DNA from: Sulfurimicrobium sp964384915
GTDB lineage: Bacteria; Pseudomonadota; Gammaproteobacteria; Burkholderiales; Sulfuricellaceae
Direction of reading: 5' to 3'
NCBI GenBank assembly: GCA_964384915.1
Contig: CAYLMA010000002.1
Location: forward strand, 62,001 to 126,000
DNA length: 64,000 nt
Below are positions 60,286 through 64,000 of this stretch, piece by piece; the first letter of the stretch is position 1; each line of letters starts with the position of its first letter. The notes beneath the pieces were generated by a model, which was given only the letters and a program-made list of their open reading frames with translations, searched no databases and had not been told where the DNA came from. Both the position numbers and the translations under genes were made by a program.

Positions 60286-61203
60286 TTATGCGTAGTTCAG
60301 CGCCGATACTTCAGACAGTAGTGGGAGTGCCGGCAGCGATTCATGCAGCGCGTACTGGGTGGCTAGGCGAACCAGCCTCAGCCGGTCGACAATAATAGCC
60401 TGCCCGATATCGTTCTCGTGAGCCCAATCTCCGTCGGGATGGCGAAGGTCTAGAGGCAGGAAGTAGTAGCAAGCCCACGGGTGCATGACTGGCAGATGGT
60501 GGTAATGTTTGGCGGGTGAGGCTTCGAGTTGTTTGAAGCGCCAGTCACTTTTGGAACAGCCACATTGGGCAAATGAGATGGGCATACCCTTGCGTTCGTC
60601 CGCCATCGGATGCCATGAGATCAGGTCAATGCCACCGTCTCCGGTGTCGCTCCGGCTGAAGTCGCGTTCCTTGAAATTCGCGGTGCAGCGCAAGTCAGCG
60701 GCGACTTGGCGCATTTTTTGGTAAAGAGTGCCTTGGTAAGGGGCATTATTTCCCGCATTAGCCCAAGTAGTGCGGATTTCTGCCCCAGCCGGCATCAGCT
60801 TGGTGAATATTGCAAAGCAGGTTTCTTCAAAATTTCTGGCAAGGTCGGTACGGCGATTGCTAGGTATATGTCGCATCAACGCAGCCAGCAGCAAGTGCAA
60901 GTAGGTGGTTTGCTTTGGCGTTCCGTCGTTGCGCAGTTCAAGAGTGTCTTCGTCGTCGGAAACAGCGAATGGGTAGCTGTCACCAAATTCATGACACCGG
61001 ACACCAGCAAAGTTGATGAGGTCACGCCAGCGCGATTCAGCCGCGAAGCCCTGACCGCGTGTATCACGCATCCGACGCTCCAGACCTGAAAGATCGCCCC
61101 GCGAGAAGCAGCGGTCCGGGTGAATCAGTGCTCTCAGCTCGGCGTAGTCTGTCCAGAGCAGCGGCGCATTGCTGTCTGGAACGCTTTCCAGAGATTCCAG
61201 CAT
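60286..61203 (-). CDS. Putative restriction endonuclease, PD-(D/E)XK-like
   Basis: 305 residues, not matched to a named enzyme. NFEETCFAIFTKLMP (about 124-138) could give the first acidic residue, TGDGGIDLISW (about 187-197) the metal-binding Asp193, and ISFAQCGCSKSDW (about 209-221) occupies the place of the usual (D/E)xK, with Gln-x-Gly or Gln-x-Cys instead of Glu-x-Lys. This layout suggests a divergent nuclease. It converges on dcm (69 bp between stops) and starts 3 bp after the ParB-like gene ends. Restriction role is inferred from context. Confidence 0.6.
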   Translation of the reverse strand: MLESLESVPDSNAPLLWTDYAELRALIHPDRCFSRGDLSGLERRMRDTRGQGFAAESRWRDLINFAGVRCHEFGDSYPFAVSDDEDTLELRNDGTPKQTTYLHLLLAALMRHIPSNRRTDLARNFEETCFAIFTKLMPAGAEIRTTWANAGNNAPYQGTLYQKMRQVAADLRCTANFKERDFSRSDTGDGGIDLISWHPMADERKGMPISFAQCGCSKSDWRFKQLEASPAKHYHHLPVMHPWACYYFLPLDLRHPDGDWAHENDIGQAIIVDRLRLVRLATQYALHESLPALPLLSEVSALNYA

Positions 61204-61206
61204 GCT

Positions 61207-62295
61207 TTAGTCCTCCAGCTTTTCGCGCAGATAGCTGCGAATTGAGCGGGAGTCCTCCGCAAGGGTTTCAGCAAGTTCGAGGTGTTTTGTAGTAAGAGGT
61301 TTGGTTTTTGGCAGCATGTTCCATGCGAACCTTACGCGCTCAGTGGCGAGTTCCAGCGCCTTTTCCAAGGCTACTTGGGGACCTTCGCTGTATAGGTAAG
61401 CTTCGCTCAGCTTACCGGTTTCTTCCAGCATCAGCACGGACTCAGGGCTGCTAACAACTTCAGCCAGCTGATCCAGATTGCGGGATTCTCCTATAATCGT
61501 CCGCCCCTGAGCGTTCTTGGAAAACATCCAGGCGAAGGCGCGTTTCAGGTTGTCTGTGACCAAGCCAGGCATATCAATGTCGGTGCGCCCATCCAATCCC
61601 AGCCAATCGGTGATTTTGCTGTAGCTGAGGGCTGTCGTAAGGTAGGAGAACTCAACATCCTTAGCTTGTATCGGCAGGCCAAAAAATTTGGCTTCATCCG
61701 CGTGGATGTATAGCGACAAGGCCGTGAGCAATTGCGCGACGTAATCTGAACGGCTGCCAATGTCCCTCGCCAGGGATTTCATCTGTTCGGGCTGCGGAAG
61801 TTCTGCGTAGAACTCGCGGCGGATGTCGGCCAAATATTTGGCTTTGGATAAAGCATCCCATTCCCTGATGCCGGTAATGTGCCGGTAGCCGAGATAGCGC
61901 ATGATTTCGCGACGGGATGAGTAAAGGATGCAGGGGAGTTCAGTAGGGGCTTCTTCAACGGCCTCGGCGCGGATCTGGGCGACGCTGGCTACACGCCGGG
62001 CCGGGGGCGGGATTTGTTGGTTGAGCAACTTAACGGCGGCAAGGCGACGATTCCCTTCGACGACGACATACGCCCCGTTTTCTTCCGTTACCAACAAGGG
62101 CTCACCTTCAAAATAGCCTTTCTGACCAATAGATCGCATTAGATCCTGAGCACCTTCGTCATCGAGCATTTCTTCAATAACGTCAGGTACGGAATGGGCA
62201 TTATTCAACCGGTAAAACCGAGGGTTCTCCGGATCGAAATTCAGGCTTGAGGTGGCAATTCGGACGACTTGATTCGGATTTTTTTGCATTGCCAT
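61207..62295 (-). CDS. ParB/sulfiredoxin-fold protein
   Basis: 362 residues. The N-terminal ParB-like domain (about 10-110) has NFDPENPRFYR and the signature GEPLLVTEENGAYVVVEGNR with RRLAAVKLL. A helical middle region follows, and the C-terminus has an alpha-helical stretch (LEKALELATERVRFAWNM). No HTH DNA-binding domain typical of plasmid ParB is obvious. AGGAG sits 5 nt before ATG 62295. It forms an operon with the nuclease; ParB-fold proteins act as NTPases or switches in several defence systems, so it may control that nuclease. Confidence 0.75.
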   Translation of the reverse strand: MAMQKNPNQVVRIATSSLNFDPENPRFYRLNNAHSVPDVIEEMLDDEGAQDLMRSIGQKGYFEGEPLLVTEENGAYVVVEGNRRLAAVKLLNQQIPPPARRVASVAQIRAEAVEEAPTELPCILYSSRREIMRYLGYRHITGIREWDALSKAKYLADIRREFYAELPQPEQMKSLARDIGSRSDYVAQLLTALSLYIHADEAKFFGLPIQAKDVEFSYLTTALSYSKITDWLGLDGRTDIDMPGLVTDNLKRAFAWMFSKNAQGRTIIGESRNLDQLAEVVSSPESVLMLEETGKLSEAYLYSEGPQVALEKALELATERVRFAWNMLPKTKPLTTKHLELAETLAEDSRSIRSYLREKLED

Positions 62296-62330
62296 AACGG
62301 CTCCTAAGACCCTTAAAGCTCAGTCACGCC

Positions 62331-62376
62331 ACATGTGTGCACGCCAGCTGTTCTCAGCTGGTCAGTTATAGTAGGG
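62331..62376 (-). promoter_or_regulatory. Promoter region and palindrome before the ParB-like operon
   Basis: On the minus strand, CTATAAC-type -10 (TATAAC, 62371-62366) is followed by a perfect palindrome CCAGCTG-AGAA-CAGCTGG (62361-62344) and a CACATGTG palindrome (about 62330-62337). TTCTCAGCTGG and ACATGT also occur at the vsr promoter, so the two operons may be controlled together. Confidence 0.5.
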
Positions 62377-62676
62377 GGAGACATCAGATCGATTGAGTGG
62401 AATTCCATGCGCTTTTCCGCCAAATTGATGGAAAGCCGCTGAATATATGCTTAAATAGCTCACCGCAAAACACGATAACGCAAACGCAGCCTACGGTAAA
62501 GCCATTTGCGGTGCTATCTAAAATCCCAGATCGCCATCATAAATGGTCGCCCATGGAATCACCCTTGAACAGGCAATTGGGTACACAACCCGATTCGCAC
62601 ATCCCGCCGGCGAGATGGCATCGTCTTTGAATGGCGCCGCGTCGCTCAGGCGACGCGCCAAAACCTTCAGCCTCAT
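62377..62676. other. Gap between the defence island and the toxin-antitoxin pair
   Basis: About 300 bp with no supported gene. An open frame at 62397-62630 lacks a ribosome site and family features. A short hairpin GCGTCG-CTCAGG-CGACGC lies near 62639-62656, just past the antitoxin stop on the minus strand, but without a T-run. Confidence 0.5.
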
Positions 62677-63006
62677 TCAATCAAGCGCCGCCAGCGCAGC
62701 CTCAGGCGCCTTGTCCAACACTTTGAGCAGGGCCTTGGCGGCGCCGGTCGGGCAGCGTTTGCCTTGCTCCCAGTTGCGGATGGTGTCGAGCGGGACGTCG
62801 ATCCGCTGCGAAAACTCCGCCTGGCTCAGGCCAAGACGCTTCCTGACCCTGCGCGCGAATTTTGCAGCGTCCTGCATGGCTTCGGCTTCGTCTGCGGCTT
62901 GATGCGCGGCGATGTCGTCCTCGGTGGTGGCGTCCACGCGAGCGGCGTCGATGCGCCCCAACATGGCCGGGGAAGCCGGATTAATCGTCACGCGTACTGT
63001 CTTCAT
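62677..63006 (-). CDS. HTH antitoxin partner of BrnT
   Basis: 109 residues. A C-terminal XRE-type helix-turn-helix (about 50-100; RRVRKRLGLSQAEFSQRIDV, LDTIRNWEQGKRCP) follows an N-terminal segment rich in Asp and Ala. It overlaps the toxin gene by 26 nt. AGAGG precedes ATG 63006. It should neutralise BrnT and repress the operon. Most BrnA partners are ribbon-helix-helix; this one looks XRE-like. Confidence 0.82.
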   Translation of the reverse strand: MKTVRVTINPASPAMLGRIDAARVDATTEDDIAAHQAADEAEAMQDAAKFARRVRKRLGLSQAEFSQRIDVPLDTIRNWEQGKRCPTGAAKALLKVLDKAPEAALAALD

Positions 63007-63262
63007 AATGCCTGACCTCTCGTTGATTGGCTTTGCGTGCCGAAATGATGCGCATGGCGTCATGGCGCGGCGTATAGACCACCACGAACAGCCGTCGTTC
63101 TATCATGCCCATCAACTGGTAGCGCTCCTCGCCATAGCTGTGTCTGGCGTCCGCATGCACGATTCGGTTGGGATCGAAAAATGCCCGTGCCGCGTAAGCG
63201 AAATCAAACCCGCGCTGGATAAAGCACGCATCGCTTTTGGCTTCGTCCCATTCGAAGTTCAT
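62981..63262 (-). CDS. brnT: BrnT-family ribonuclease toxin
   Basis: 93 residues, DUF497/RelE-like fold. NFEWDEAKSDACFIQRGFDF (about 2-21), AARAFFDPNRIVHADARHSY and LFVVVYTPRHDAMRIISARK are the family blocks; the last Arg is usually catalytic. It cleaves RNA under stress when the antitoxin is lost. I chose ATG 63262 at the family start over ATG 63280. Confidence 0.88.
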   Translation of the reverse strand: MNFEWDEAKSDACFIQRGFDFAYAARAFFDPNRIVHADARHSYGEERYQLMGMIERRLFVVVYTPRHDAMRIISARKANQREVRHYEDSTRDD

Positions 63263-63525
63263 GAAGGAAGTGTAGTTCATTGGACGACAGCCATCAAGTA
63301 AACAAAATATCGACGCGTACCTCTATTGGTCCGCAGAATGGGTGCTCAATGCGTTAAAATCCCTATCTTTCCAGCCGACAATGCCAGGTTTCCCGCCGAA
63401 GGGCGCCATCCGCGAGCTCAATGCCAACCTCCGGCTTTCCCATATCGGGCTAGCAACATGGACCGGGCGGGCGATCTTGGCGATAATGCCCCGCTATCGA
63501 CGTTTATTTCCACGCGGAGTCCACC
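63263..63525. other. Intergenic stretch before the small membrane protein
   Basis: About 260 bp. Overlapping open frames occur but none has a ribosome site or recognisable motif. It may hold the divergent promoters for brnT and the downstream gene. Confidence 0.4.
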
Positions 63526-63921
63526 ATGGCTGTTGCCGGTTACCCCTCAAGCGCGCAAAAATCCCGTTGGGGTCTGCGCATCGCGCTGCTGCTAGCCGCG
63601 GCGATCGCAATGTTCGCGCTGTACACGCTTGCAGCCCTGAGCTGGAGCTATTCCAAGGGCGAACGGGCGGGATACGTGCAGAAGTTCTCGCAAAAAGGGT
63701 GGGTGTGCAAGACCTGGGAGGGCGAGCTTGCCATGGTCTCCATGCCCGGCGCGATGAGCGAGAAATTCTTTTTCACCGTGCGCGATGGCGCGGTCGCCGC
63801 CCGCATCGAAAAGACCATGGGCAAGCGGGTGTCGCTGGTCTACGAGGAACACCTGGGCGTGCCGTCGTCCTGCTTCGGCGACACCGGCTATTATGTGGTG
63901 GATGTGAAGGCGGTGGAGTGA
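63526..63921 (+). CDS. Small single-pass membrane protein
   Basis: 131 residues. One transmembrane helix (about 16-38, LRIALLLAAAIAMFALYTLA) precedes a soluble domain with two conserved-looking cysteines (WVCKTWEGELAMVSMPGA, SSCFGDTGYYVVDV). The pattern resembles conserved proteobacterial hypothetical proteins of unknown role. ATG 63526 has only a weak ribosome site. Confidence 0.75.
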   Translation: MAVAGYPSSAQKSRWGLRIALLLAAAIAMFALYTLAALSWSYSKGERAGYVQKFSQKGWVCKTWEGELAMVSMPGAMSEKFFFTVRDGAVAARIEKTMGKRVSLVYEEHLGVPSSCFGDTGYYVVDVKAVE

Positions 63922-63967
63922 ACGCCCCCGGCGGCCGCGCCGTTTATTCGAATCGGGAGATAAAAAA

Positions 63968-64000
63968 GTGATCAACAATGACGTGTTACGCAGCATCCGC
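63968..64000 (+). CDS. DUF1456 (YehS-like) protein, 5' end only
   Basis: Only 11 codons fall inside the window: GTG start, then INNDVLRSIR. This matches the start of DUF1456 proteins (N-N/D-D-x-L-R-S-x-R). GGGAG lies about 8 nt upstream of the GTG. The rest lies beyond the right edge. Confidence 0.65.
   Translation, partial: MINNDVLRSIR

Noticed and set aside
62397..62630. 77-codon open frame after the ParB-like promoter
   Set aside because: No ribosome site, no family pattern, unusual composition.

Overview
The window is about 64 kb of a GC-rich, densely packed bacterial chromosome. The gene set (ubiquinone hydroxylases ubiH/ubiI next to pepP, dapF-DUF484-xerC, lipB-lipA, Fe-trafficking yggX, ttcA, mpl, purEK, two-domain polyphosphate:AMP phosphotransferase) points to a betaproteobacterium, perhaps of the Nitrosomonadales (Gallionella/Sulfuricella-like). 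That placement is inferred from gene content and repeat style only. I see no rRNA, tRNA, CRISPR array or complete transposon.

Layout. 0.3-16 kb: a DUF6600/FecR-like exported protein, PPK2, a MidA-type methyltransferase, folM, ttcA, a TonB, an RNB-family ribonuclease, mpl, a DUF2279 protein, xthA, small proteins and polyphosphate:AMP phosphotransferase. 16-28.4 kb: a phosphate-starvation block. It holds an EAL-CBS-GGDEF protein coupled to a lipid-type glycosyltransferase, a PlcP-like metallophosphoesterase, a second glycosyltransferase, exbD-tonB-TonB-dependent receptor, exbB, a secreted AcpA/phospholipase C-type phosphoesterase and dgkA. Four Pho-box-like sites (7-bp direct repeats every 11 bp) precede its transcription units. 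28.4-33.2 kb: CYTH-CHAD protein, a ParA-like ATPase, ppk1 and yggX. 33-36.7 kb: two LpxL-type acyltransferases, a diguanylate cyclase remnant and a PsiE-like membrane protein. 36.8-58.7 kb: housekeeping genes (purEK, class II aldolase, rhlE, a chemoreceptor, dapF, xerC, dsbC, ubiI, ubiH, pepP, rlpA, a D-Ala-D-Ala carboxypeptidase, D-amino acid aminotransferase, lipBA). 58.7-62.4 kb: a more AT-rich island with vsr and dcm facing a putative nuclease and a ParB-like protein. 62.6-64 kb: a BrnT-type toxin-antitoxin pair, a small membrane protein and the start of a DUF1456 gene.

How it works together. PPK1, PPK2, PAP, CYTH-CHAD and PsiE make this a phosphorus-centred region. When phosphate runs out, the Pho-box units would scavenge organophosphate outside (TonB receptor, AcpA-like enzyme). 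Inside, a PlcP-like phospholipase C would release diacylglycerol and two glycosyltransferases would convert it to glycolipid; DgkA could return diacylglycerol to phosphatidate. The ParA-like ATPase overlapping ppk1 is a candidate positioner of polyphosphate granules. The vsr/dcm/nuclease/ParB island looks like a restriction-modification or defence module whose two convergent operons share a sequence motif next to their promoters.

The intergenic regions carry at least five families of palindromic repeats. Several supply the start or stop of neighbouring genes, and one pair flanks a GIY-YIG nuclease gene lodged inside the pepP-ubiH-ubiI operon.
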